Positions 54,111 through 61,597 of a stretch of DNA of 61,914 bases are shown here, in pieces. A program made the position numbers and the translations under genes. Position 1 is the stretch's first letter. Every line of letters starts with the position of its first letter. The DNA is from Muribaculaceae bacterium. Its GTDB lineage: Bacteria > Bacteroidota > Bacteroidia > Bacteroidales > Muribaculaceae. The stretch is taken from the NCBI GenBank assembly GCA_029060285.1, contig JAIDUH010000029.1, forward strand, positions 1 to 61,914, read 5' to 3'. The notes beneath the pieces are model-generated. The model searched no databases. It was not told where the DNA came from and saw only the letters and a list, made by a program, of their open reading frames with translations.

Positions 54111-54992
54111 ATGAAACAAAATCACGACCTGACTATTAACATTGGCGGACGGCTCCTCGACTTCTGCCGGCCCTGGGTTATGGGCATTCTAAATGTCACT
54201 TCCGACTCCTTTTTCTCCGGTTGCCGTGCGGATTGTTGCGAAGAGGTGAGGGCTCGTGTCCGTGCAGTCCGCGATGAAGGTGCCGATTGCATCGACATTG
54301 GTGCTTGCAGCACACGTCCGGGGTCTCTCCCCGTGGAGCCCGGAATAGAATTAAAGCGCCTTGTCGAAGCTATTTCCATAGTTCGTGCCGAATGGCCCGA
54401 TGCCGTGATTTCTGTCGACACTTTCCGTGCTTCAGTTGCCCGTCGATGTGTGGAGGCAGGTGCCGACATTATAAATGACATATCCGGAGGGTCTCTTGAC
54501 CCTGATATGTTTGCAGCTGTGGCCGACCTTAAGGTCCCGTACATACTCACTCATATGCGTGGCACTCCTGCTTCAATGTCTTCCCTTGCGCACTACGATG
54601 ATGTGGTGGCTGACGTGATCACTGAGCTGGCATATCGCATAAGGGATCTGCGTCAGCTTGGAGTTTGCGATATTATTGTTGACCCCGGTTTCGGATTTGC
54701 AAAAGATGTAGGGCAAAACTATCAGCTTCTTGCTTCTCTCAGCGAGATTTGCCGCATTGGTCTTCCGGTCCTTGTCGGCATCTCACGTAAGTCCATGATA
54801 TGCCGTCCGCTTGGTATCACTCCTGCAGAAGCTCTCCCCGCTACAATCGCATTGGACTCATTCGCGCTCCTTCAAGGAGCCTCCATACTTCGTGTCCACG
54901 ATGTCGCGGAAGCGGTCCAGGCACGCGATGCCCTCCTCCTCGCCACCAATCCTGCCAACCTCCTAACCGCCAACTGCCAACTTATAACTTAA
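54111..54992 (+). CDS. folP: Dihydropteroate synthase
   Basis: This 293-residue cytosolic enzyme joins 4-aminobenzoate to 6-hydroxymethyl-7,8-dihydropterin diphosphate in folate synthesis and is the sulfonamide target. [12 protein letters not shown] (24-35), [11 protein letters not shown] (62-72), DIINDISGG and the later SRKSM loop define the active site. It starts right after a -7 box. The last codons ([10 protein letters not shown]) lie in a heptamer array that runs on to the cdaA start codon. folP next to cdaA is a common pairing in Bacteroidota. Confidence 0.96.
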   Translation: MKQNHDLTINIGGRLLDFCRPWVMGILNVTSDSFFSGCRADCCEEVRARVRAVRDEGADCIDIGACSTRPGSLPVEPGIELKRLVEAISIVRAEWPDAVISVDTFRASVARRCVEAGADIINDISGGSLDPDMFAAVADLKVPYILTHMRGTPASMSSLAHYDDVVADVITELAYRIRDLRQLGVCDIIVDPGFGFAKDVGQNYQLLASLSEICRIGLPVLVGISRKSMICRPLGITPAEALPATIALDSFALLQGASILRVHDVAEAVQARDALLLATNPANLLTANCQLIT

Positions 54993-55027
54993 AACTTAAA
55001 ACTTAAAACTCAAAACTCAAAACTTAC
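54965..55027. repeat. Heptamer array at the folP-cdaA junction
   Basis: Nine 7-nt units run without slips: AACCGCC, AACTGCC, AACTTAT, AACTTAA three times, AACTCAA twice and AACTTAC. The first four lie within the end of the folP coding sequence and encode its last residues and stop. The array ends 6 nt before the cdaA ATG. Confidence 0.88.
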
Positions 55028-55033
55028 AATTAA

Positions 55034-55801
55034 ATGATATCCTTCGGAATAAAAGACCTAATCGACATCCTCATCGTAGGAGCCCTGCTCTTCTATATAT
55101 ATAAAGTGATGAAGAGCTCCGGCACCATAAGCCTTTTCTATGGTGTCTTGCTCTTCATTATGATCTGGGTCGTGGCTGCTGAGATTTTCGACATGAAGCT
55201 CACCGGCACGATCCTCGATAAATTCATGAGCATCGGCCTTATAGTGCTTGTTATTCTCTTCCAGGATCAGATAAAGCGTTTCTTGATTGAGATCGGTTCC
55301 CGGGGCAGCATCAGTCAGTTGAAGCGTATCTTCCATCATGCCCCGAAAGATTCCAAATCAGACCATGGCCTGGTCATGGCAGTCGTCTATGCCTGCCTGT
55401 CAATGTCAAAGTCCAAGACGGGAGCTCTTATTTGTGTGCAGCGGAAAGTGCCTCTCGGTGATTATGAAAAGACCGGCGATATCATCGACGCTGACATCAA
55501 CACTCGCCTCATAGAGAATATATTCTTTAAGAATTCCCCGCTCCACGACGGGGCGATGATCATCGCCCATCGGCGCATCACAGCTGTCGGTTGCATCCTT
55601 CCGGTTAGCCATGACATGCACCTACCCAAGCATTTGGGGCTTCGTCACCGCGCCGCTCTCGGCATGAGTCAGGCTTCCGATGCCATATGCATAGTAGTCA
55701 GCGAGGAGACCGGAAATATCTCTGTCGCTAAAGAAGGCGTCATGAACACCAACATCACCAGCTCCGACCTCGAGAAGCAACTCTCGATCATCTTCGATTG
55801 A
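55034..55801 (+). CDS. cdaA: Diadenylate cyclase CdaA
   Basis: This 255-residue inner-membrane enzyme makes cyclic di-AMP from two ATP. Three N-terminal membrane helices (about 10-24, 32-49 and 63-77) are followed by the DAC domain, with DGA at 172-174 and RHR at 204-206 (GLRHRAALG), the two hallmark motifs. The arrangement matches CdaA rather than the soluble DisA. The gene follows folP with only the heptamer array between them. Its stop lies 2 nt from the convergent DUF3109 stop, so there is no room for a terminator between them. Confidence 0.95.
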   Translation: MISFGIKDLIDILIVGALLFYIYKVMKSSGTISLFYGVLLFIMIWVVAAEIFDMKLTGTILDKFMSIGLIVLVILFQDQIKRFLIEIGSRGSISQLKRIFHHAPKDSKSDHGLVMAVVYACLSMSKSKTGALICVQRKVPLGDYEKTGDIIDADINTRLIENIFFKNSPLHDGAMIIAHRRITAVGCILPVSHDMHLPKHLGLRHRAALGMSQASDAICIVVSEETGNISVAKEGVMNTNITSSDLEKQLSIIFD

Positions 55802-55803
55802 CT

Positions 55804-56379
55804 TCACATCTGCTTGAGCCATTCCTTGGCAGTAAGCTCAAGTTCTTCATACCATCTCTCTCCAAACCTCCTTATCAAAGGCTCCTTCAGGAACTCATAT
55901 ACCCTTACTCCGTTTTTTCTCCCCAATATCTCTGCGCATTTGCATATTTTCCACCGATGGTAGTTGACGGCGGTCATCCCTCCATAATCCTTTAGTCTGA
56001 TAGGGTAGAGGCTGCAGCTGATCGGCTTGAAAAATTCCGTGCGCCCTTCCCGCCTGAGTTTCTCGAGGACACACAGGCATTTCCCTCCAGGTGCATAGCA
56101 TGTGAATATGCAATCTTTTCCATTCACTATGCTCGTCACCAAATCCCCCTCTTCATCCACGTATGATGCTCCCTGCTCTTGTGCCACTTCCCGGGCGGCC
56201 GGTGAAAGGTATGGCATCACTTCGGGCAGTAGGGCGTCCAGGCGTTCCTTTTCTTCAGGCAGGAGTGGGGCGCCGGCATCTCCTTCTATGCAGCACTCCC
56301 CGAGGCAACTGTCCAGATCACACTCAAAATATCTTTCTACTACGTCGAGCGATACCAATGTATCATTTATCTGTATCAT
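55804..56379 (-). CDS. DUF3109 family cysteine-rich protein
   Basis: This 191-residue protein has the family's cysteine pattern: CDLDSCLGECCIEGDAGAPL near the N-terminus and the later CIFTC, KCLCVLE, ISCSLYP and KICKCAE. It may hold a metal or iron-sulfur centre. The biochemical role is unknown. I start at the ATG at 56379, which begins MIQINDTLVSLD. The frame is open 21 codons upstream, but that part is poorly conserved in character and overlaps the previous gene. The chosen ATG overlaps the preceding stop as ATGA, so the two genes are translationally coupled. Confidence 0.88.
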   Translation of the reverse strand: MIQINDTLVSLDVVERYFECDLDSCLGECCIEGDAGAPLLPEEKERLDALLPEVMPYLSPAAREVAQEQGASYVDEEGDLVTSIVNGKDCIFTCYAPGGKCLCVLEKLRREGRTEFFKPISCSLYPIRLKDYGGMTAVNYHRWKICKCAEILGRKNGVRVYEFLKEPLIRRFGERWYEELELTAKEWLKQM

Positions 56380-57635
56380 CTTGTTCTTATTATTTGGTCT
56401 CCGATGAGGCGGTCGTATCTTCCTCCGATAGGCCGATACCATACCTGCACCCGATATTCATTTCTCGTCTCATGCTTGTTCCCCTCAATCAGGCTCGGAT
56501 CCGCCTGTCGGTTTCCTCTGCGCGGAACTGCCACATAGCGATAGTTGTAGCTTCCCTGTTTCAACGGCATCTCAAGCATGTAAGCCCCTTGGTTGTAATC
56601 ATAATGCATCCTGTTTGAGTCATTATGCTTGAATTCCGTGAATTCTCCTTCCACATGCACGTCCGCATCGATAGCCTCCGGGCTTTCAAGAAAAAAATGC
56701 ACTGTGACATAGTCGGCTCCCAGGTCTGAATCTGTGGAATTATACTCTCTTATCAGAAATCTTCCCTGTTGCGTCTGGTCATAACTGTATTGTTTGGATG
56801 CTCGCTCTGTGTCAGGGGTCAGCCATGCGTGGTAGTTTCGGCTCAGAAATCGCATTGAGTCCACATGCATGTCGTTGTAGTTCGTGCGTATGGTCTCAAA
56901 CCTCCTGAATTCATTTCCAGCCTTGAATATCAATTCCGGCTGATGCGAGTATATGAGGTCTTTTCCTTCTACTCTTGATGGTGTCCGGAGCGTGGATGTG
57001 GTATATGGGGCATTATTTTGAGTGATGTCTACGCGTATCATCGAATAAGGGTCGTCAATGTTGACATTCGTAGGCTTCACATCAAGTTCCAGCTGTTGCC
57101 AGTCCGTGTTGAGTCCGCGGTCGGTCTGTGTCGATACTCCTCCGAATATATCTACGGAATGCTCTGAAACCGAAAACCGGGCCTCGCCCAAGGTCTCGTC
57201 CGGATCGTCACGCTCGAAAATCTGTAGTATATAATTGCCCGATAGCAGTGGCTGCATGTCCTCGTTGGGAATTTCAATACGATAATTCACGAAGTGTACG
57301 AAGGTATTCGAAGAAAATGCCCAGTCTTCTATGTCGGCGATATTGAACCCGTTAAGGTATTCCGACTCTAATAGTCCGGATGGTTTCCAGTCAGGGCCAC
57401 AATGGATCAGCCTGTATTGCAAGTCACTGTAATCCTCGCTCCATTCATCAAAATTGACAATCAGACGCTCGTCACTGTCAAGCCTTATCGTGGGCGCAGC
57501 CATGAAGTCCCCGTCCTTCATTACCTTCATGGTCCTGAATCTCTCCCCTGAAGCAGGGAAACTGAGAATCCATGCTGATAATAAAGCTATGCTGAGGGCA
57601 CAAGCCCGAAAAGTTACACTATGATAATTAATCAT
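56376..57635 (-). CDS. DUF5103 type IX secretion plug protein
   Basis: This 419-residue exported protein belongs to DUF5103, whose members include the plug that closes the SprA channel of the type IX secretion system. The signal peptide is about 1-30. The conserved stretch LIVNFDEWSEDYSDLQYRLI is followed by CGPDWKPSGLLESEYLNGF, and the mature part consists of beta-rich domains. It is outside any secretion gene cluster here, as is usual. Its presence supports reading the C-terminal tails of the giant BspA-like proteins as type IX sorting signals. It is coupled to the DUF3109 gene by an ATGA overlap, and a heptamer array lies upstream of its start. Confidence 0.85.
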   Translation of the reverse strand: MINYHSVTFRACALSIALLSAWILSFPASGERFRTMKVMKDGDFMAAPTIRLDSDERLIVNFDEWSEDYSDLQYRLIHCGPDWKPSGLLESEYLNGFNIADIEDWAFSSNTFVHFVNYRIEIPNEDMQPLLSGNYILQIFERDDPDETLGEARFSVSEHSVDIFGGVSTQTDRGLNTDWQQLELDVKPTNVNIDDPYSMIRVDITQNNAPYTTSTLRTPSRVEGKDLIYSHQPELIFKAGNEFRRFETIRTNYNDMHVDSMRFLSRNYHAWLTPDTERASKQYSYDQTQQGRFLIREYNSTDSDLGADYVTVHFFLESPEAIDADVHVEGEFTEFKHNDSNRMHYDYNQGAYMLEMPLKQGSYNYRYVAVPRRGNRQADPSLIEGNKHETRNEYRVQVWYRPIGGRYDRLIGDQIIRTR

Positions 57636-57648
57636 TAAAAATGTGTAG

Positions 57649-57760
57649 TTAATAATTAATAATTAATAATTTATAGTTAATAATTCATCATTAATAATTC
57701 ATCATTCATCATTAATCATTAATCATTAATCATTCATCATTAATAGTTAATTGTTAATGA
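57649..57760. repeat. Heptamer array between the GH3 and DUF5103 genes
   Basis: Sixteen 7-nt units run without slips: TTAATAA, TTCATCA, TTAATCA, TTTATAG, TTAATAG and variants. The array starts 13 nt from the DUF5103 start codon and extends into the 3' end of the GH3 gene, whose last residues (SLTINY) and stop it encodes. Confidence 0.85.
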
Positions 57761-60295
57761 TTTGGTTCTGTCAGAAGCGCCTCCCACTTCCACGTCATAT
57801 GTGCCGGCGAGAGCTTCCATGGAGCCCGTCTCAGGATTATAGAAGGCGAAAGCCTCCGGTCCGAGTTCAAACGTCACGTCCTGTTCTTCCCCTTTCTTCA
57901 AAGAAATGCGCTTGAAGGCTCGCAATGTCTTGTTTAGCGACTTGTCAGCCCTGTTCTTTATATATACTTGCACCACTTCCTCACCGTCGTGATTGCCGTT
58001 GTTCTTGACATTCACGGTGAGATTGACCGGCTGTCCGTTCCCTCCTTTGTATGTCGGCTCCGAATAGTCAAAGGTGGTGTAGCTGAGCCCGTGTCCGAAC
58101 GCATACAGTGGTTTCTCTGTCATATATCGGTAGGTGCGTCCTTCCATATCGTAATCTTCGAAATCCGGAAGTTGCGAATCATCCTTGTAGAATGTCACCG
58201 GAAGTCGTCCGGCGGGATTATTGATGCCGAACAGGGTCTCTGCCGCAGCCTGTCCTCCGGCTTCTCCCGGATACCATGCCTGGATTACTGCGTCGCATAG
58301 CTCATCTTCCTGCGAAAGCCCCATCGCGCTTCCCGAACAGTTGATGAATACTATCTTCTTCCCCTGCTCTTTAAGTTTCTTGATTAGATCTCGTTGCACT
58401 TTTGGCAATTCTATCGAGGTCCGGTCGCCGCCGCGGAAGCCTTCTACCGTCACCGGCATCTCCTCTCCTTCAAGGGCTGCAGAGATTCCGCCGATAAACA
58501 CCACTACATCCGAATCTCCGCAGTCTGTGTCATATTCAATGCTTCGTCCGATGTCAAATTTGAGTACGGCGATGCCGGGTCTGTCTTTTACCCAGTCTAT
58601 TTCGATGTCGTAAGTCTTTCCCTTCTCGGCCTGGATTGCATAGGCATAGTCATTGGTAGGGTTCGACCCATATGATTTTGCCACTTGTTTCCCGTCTATT
58701 TTCATTGCTTTCAGACCTCTTGACGCCGTCATGTTGATGATATATTCCCCGCTTTCTTCCGGAGTGAATTGTGTCTTGAAGATGGCTGAGAAATCCTCAA
58801 GGTTTACGCCGGGAGCAAAAACGGTTGCACCCCCGGTGCTCTTGTTGATTGGGAAATTGATTGTCTCTTTCGCCGCAGGTTCCCCTTCTTTGGTCAGATT
58901 GTTCCAGTATGTAGCTGAGATGCCCTTCTGTCCGTTGCTTGAAAGCATGTTGAAGGTGGATATGGTGTTGTTGTTTTTCACATGGTCGCATCCTTTCAGG
59001 TATTTTGCTTCGGGTGCTATTTTCCGGATCCCTTCAAGCATGCTTATGGTGCGTGTAGGGAAACCATTATAGTTGCCCCATTGCATCACAGTGTCAGCGG
59101 CATTCGGACCCATTACCGTTATCTTTGCTTCGGGGTTGAGAGGCAGGATGCCGTTGTTCTTTAGGAGTGTCATCGACTTGCGGGCAGCTTGAAGAGCTAA
59201 TTCCTTGTGTGCCGGGCTGCATATGTCGGGTTGCCCGAGTCCGTCCCATTCGGTGTTTTCTCCAAAAAGCTCACCGAGACTTAATCGCGCTTCAAGCAGT
59301 CGCAGCAGGCTCTTGTCTATCGTTTCTTCAGAGATAAGACCCTTGTCATATGCCTCACTCAGGCTCATGTATGATGAGCCGCACTCCAGGTCCGTGCCTG
59401 AAATCACGGCATCTGCGCTTGCTTCTACAGCCGATGGGTGAGTGGCATGCGCATTGGGCCTGTAGAAGTCGCGTATCGCCCAGCAGTCTGACACTACAAT
59501 CTTGTCATATCCCCACTTGTTGCGCAAGATGTCGTGCAAAAGACGCTTGTTGCTGCAGCAGGGCTCGCCTTCCACTCTGTTGTAAGCGCACATCACTTGT
59601 CCTACGTTGGCATCCACAAGTGTTTTGAATGCCGGAAGATATGTTTCCCAAAGGTCGCGGGGATCGATGTCGCGCGCGTCAAACGAATGGCGGTTCCATT
59701 CCGGACCGCTGTGGACGGCATAATGCTTGGCGCAGGCAATTGTCTTTATGTTCTTGGCGTCCGCCGGACCCTGAAGCCCCTCTACTGCTGCCTTTCCGAG
59801 CTGAGAGGATAGATAGGGGTCTTCTCCATATGTTTCCTGGCCGCGTCCCCAACGTGGATCTCGGAAGATATTGACGTTGGGAGTCCAGAATGTCAGTCCC
59901 TTGTAGCGTGTCACGTCCTCATCACCAAGCGTATTGAACTTGGCGCGAGCTTCGTCGCTGATGCAGTTGAACACATCATATACCAGACCGTCATCAAATG
60001 TTGCTGCCATACCTATTGCTTGTGGAAAAACCGTGGCAAATCCGGCGCGTCCTACGCCATGCAGTGCTTCGTTCCACCAATTGTATCTCTTGATGCCAAG
60101 GCGTTCGATGGCAGGACTGTCATCCATCATCATCGCAATTTTCTCGTCAAGAGTCAGTTCCTTAAGCAGAAGTTCAGCCCTTTCTTTGTGAGACAGGGAA
60201 GCATCCTTATAGCTTTGTGCCTCTGCAGAAAATGCAATCGCACCAAATCCTATAGCAATGGCAGCCACAGCCGCCAGATATCCATTACGTTTCAT
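57740..60295 (-). CDS. Exported GH3 beta-glycosidase with PA14 insert
   Basis: This 851-residue enzyme has a signal peptide (about 1-27). The GH3 N-terminal domain carries KH at 190-191 and the catalytic nucleophile Asp270 in VVSDCW. A PA14-like insert (about 475-590, FTPEESGEYIINMTASRGLK) interrupts the second GH3 domain, and a fibronectin-III-like C-terminal domain ends the protein (VTFELGPEAFAFYNPETG). Enzymes of this layout release glucose or xylose from plant-derived glycans. The exact sugar cannot be told from sequence. The 3' end of the gene is built from heptamer repeats. Confidence 0.92.
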   Translation of the reverse strand: MKRNGYLAAVAAIAIGFGAIAFSAEAQSYKDASLSHKERAELLLKELTLDEKIAMMMDDSPAIERLGIKRYNWWNEALHGVGRAGFATVFPQAIGMAATFDDGLVYDVFNCISDEARAKFNTLGDEDVTRYKGLTFWTPNVNIFRDPRWGRGQETYGEDPYLSSQLGKAAVEGLQGPADAKNIKTIACAKHYAVHSGPEWNRHSFDARDIDPRDLWETYLPAFKTLVDANVGQVMCAYNRVEGEPCCSNKRLLHDILRNKWGYDKIVVSDCWAIRDFYRPNAHATHPSAVEASADAVISGTDLECGSSYMSLSEAYDKGLISEETIDKSLLRLLEARLSLGELFGENTEWDGLGQPDICSPAHKELALQAARKSMTLLKNNGILPLNPEAKITVMGPNAADTVMQWGNYNGFPTRTISMLEGIRKIAPEAKYLKGCDHVKNNNTISTFNMLSSNGQKGISATYWNNLTKEGEPAAKETINFPINKSTGGATVFAPGVNLEDFSAIFKTQFTPEESGEYIINMTASRGLKAMKIDGKQVAKSYGSNPTNDYAYAIQAEKGKTYDIEIDWVKDRPGIAVLKFDIGRSIEYDTDCGDSDVVVFIGGISAALEGEEMPVTVEGFRGGDRTSIELPKVQRDLIKKLKEQGKKIVFINCSGSAMGLSQEDELCDAVIQAWYPGEAGGQAAAETLFGINNPAGRLPVTFYKDDSQLPDFEDYDMEGRTYRYMTEKPLYAFGHGLSYTTFDYSEPTYKGGNGQPVNLTVNVKNNGNHDGEEVVQVYIKNRADKSLNKTLRAFKRISLKKGEEQDVTFELGPEAFAFYNPETGSMEALAGTYDVEVGGASDRTKSLTINY

Positions 60296-60370
60296 AAGTC
60301 CAAGTTGTTATTAGTGTTCCCAGTGTAGTAAGCGCACTCCGTGCGCGTCCCACGTCGGCAAAATATAACT

Positions 60371-60406
60371 AAAAAAGGGCTTTTTCCTTAAAAAAAGCCC
60401 TTTTTT
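60371..60406 (-). terminator. Intrinsic terminator of tRNA-Arg
   Basis: On the minus strand AAAAAAGGGCTTTTT (60406-60392) pairs with AAAAAGCCCTTTTTT (60385-60371), about 15 bp around a short loop. The last six pairs provide the T-tract. It sits 5 nt after the tRNA and separates it from the GH3 gene. Confidence 0.9.
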
Positions 60407-60410
60407 CAAT

Positions 60411-60485
60411 TGGTACACCCATGGGGAGTCGAACCCCAATCGATGGAACCGGAATCCATTATTCTATCCATTGAACTATGGGTGC
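60411..60485 (-). tRNA. tRNA-Arg (anticodon CCG)
   Basis: This 75-nt gene has encoded CCA at the 3' end (60413-60411). The acceptor stem GCACCCA/TGGGTGT, the D arm region, the anticodon stem ATGGA/TCCAT with loop TTCCGGT, and the T arm TGGGG-TTCGACT-CCCCA all pair. The anticodon CCG reads the arginine codon CGG. A promoter lies upstream and a terminator downstream, so it is a single-gene unit. Confidence 0.95.
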
Positions 60486-60499
60486 TTCAATTCGCACCG

Positions 60500-60530
60500 C
60501 AAAGATAATAAAAAATTCCGCATCCTGCAA
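60500..60530 (-). promoter_or_regulatory. tRNA-Arg promoter (TTG-N20-TATCTTTG)
   Basis: On the minus strand TTG (60530-60528) and TATCTTTG (60507-60500) are spaced by exactly 20 nt. The -7 box ends 15 nt before the tRNA 5' end. Confidence 0.88.
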
Positions 60531-60532
60531 AT

Positions 60533-60646
60533 GTTTTCTTCGTTTTCGTCATTTTCTCTGTTTTCATCGTCTTAGTAGTTGTTGTCGTTCAGAGTATCGA
60601 TGGCAACTCTGAAAACGGCGAAAACAATGAAAACTAAGAAAACCTC
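60533..60646. repeat. Inverted pair of 9-nt repeat arrays
   Basis: Left array: GTTTTCTTC, GTTTTCGTC, ATTTTCTCT, GTTTTCATC (60533-60568). Right array: GAAAACGGC, GAAAACAAT, GAAAACTAA, GAAAACCTC (60611-60646). The right array is the same motif in reverse orientation and overlaps the stop codon of the nucleotidyltransferase gene. The two could form a long imperfect stem around a 42-nt centre. Confidence 0.7.
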
Positions 60647-61365
60647 GTAACCGCCTCCCGGTACGAATCCATCGACCCGATGTCAAACCTGCTCCCCGCC
60701 ATCGGCCAGGCGTGGAGGGCAGTGACGTCTGTCAGGTAATGCGCAAGGTTTCCCGGCGCGTCAAAGCCGCAGCCGTGATCCATGCACTCCCGTATAAGCG
60801 GCAGGTCCTTCCTGGAGTAAATGTAGAACGGTGGCACTGCCCAGTTCGACACCGGCTTTTCCGGCTTCTCCTGCATCTCGAGCACTTTCATATCGCCGTC
60901 CACCGCTATCACGCCGGTGCGCTGGAGCTTCCTGAGCTCCGGCTCATGGTGGCACATGATCACCGATGTCCCCTTCTCCTTGAAATAGTCAACGAACCCC
61001 CGGAGCGAGAAGTCGAGTATGTTGTCTGCGGCAAGCACCATGATGTCGTCGTCGATGTCCTGCGTTTCGATGGCAAGCAGCAGGTCGCGGACCGCGCCGA
61101 GACGCGTCTCGTTTGTCGACGTCCCGTCGTCGATGATGGTGATCGGCTTCTTATAACCGGATTTTGACTTCCATTCCCCGAAGATTGGGGCAAAACGGTG
61201 GTTGGTAACGATTATGTGCTCATCGACTTCGGGGATAGCATCGATGTCCGCCATCATACGGTCAAGTATCGTCGAGTCGCCTATTTTGAGGAGAGGCTTG
61301 GGAAAATTCTCGGTAAGCGGATAGAGCCTCGTGGCATACCCCGCCGCAATTATTATGGTTTTCAT
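60634..61365 (-). CDS. Sugar-phosphate nucleotidyltransferase
   Basis: This 243-residue cytosolic enzyme belongs to the NTP_transferase family, which activates sugar-1-phosphates with NTP for glycan synthesis. The N-terminal loop IIAAGYATRLYPLTENFPKP (5-24) contains the nucleotide-binding G-x-x-T/A-R-L and the PKP lysine. LAADNIL is the metal-binding Asp region. The protein is short, with only the core domain and no acyltransferase extension. The sugar and the base cannot be told from sequence. A heptamer array lies 1 nt upstream of the ATG. Confidence 0.88.
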   Translation of the reverse strand: MKTIIIAAGYATRLYPLTENFPKPLLKIGDSTILDRMMADIDAIPEVDEHIIVTNHRFAPIFGEWKSKSGYKKPITIIDDGTSTNETRLGAVRDLLLAIETQDIDDDIMVLAADNILDFSLRGFVDYFKEKGTSVIMCHHEPELRKLQRTGVIAVDGDMKVLEMQEKPEKPVSNWAVPPFYIYSRKDLPLIRECMDHGCGFDAPGNLAHYLTDVTALHAWPMAGSRFDIGSMDSYREAVTRFS

Positions 61366-61366
61366 G

Positions 61367-61401
61367 AGTCTTCAGTTATCAGTTATCAGTTGTCAGTTGT
61401 C
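61367..61401. repeat. Heptamer array upstream of the nucleotidyltransferase gene
   Basis: Five units run without slips: AGTCTTC, AGTTATC twice, AGTTGTC twice. On the coding strand of the gene they read as AACTGAC and AACTGAT. The array touches the region immediately before the start codon at 61365. Confidence 0.8.
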
Positions 61402-61538
61402 AGATTGCGGACAAGCCGCTTGTAATAAATTCTAATGAATATCTGAAAATTAAGGTTTAGCTGTTATTTATATAAGCAGTAGATCAAATTAAATGTATAA
61501 TCATGAATATGTTTTTGACTTAATTTCAGTGACAGACA

Positions 61539-61573
61539 ATTATGAATTATGCATTATGAATTATGTATTGCTG
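61539..61573. repeat. Heptamer array upstream of the four-helix-bundle gene
   Basis: The units ATTATGA, ATTATGC, ATTATGA, ATTATGT and ATTGCTG keep the 7-nt period. The array ends 24 nt before the ATG at 61598. Confidence 0.75.
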
Positions 61574-61597
61574 CGTATTAACCCTAAGATAAACATT

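Noticed and set aside
53961..54125. An N-terminal extension of L19 to a start at 54125.
   Set aside because: The extra 55 residues do not resemble L19 and cover the exact-consensus promoter of the gene, so they cannot be translated from that transcript.
57649..57760. The heptamer arrays as possible CRISPR arrays.
   Set aside because: The unit is only 7 nt, there are no spacers of regular length, and no cas genes occur in the window.
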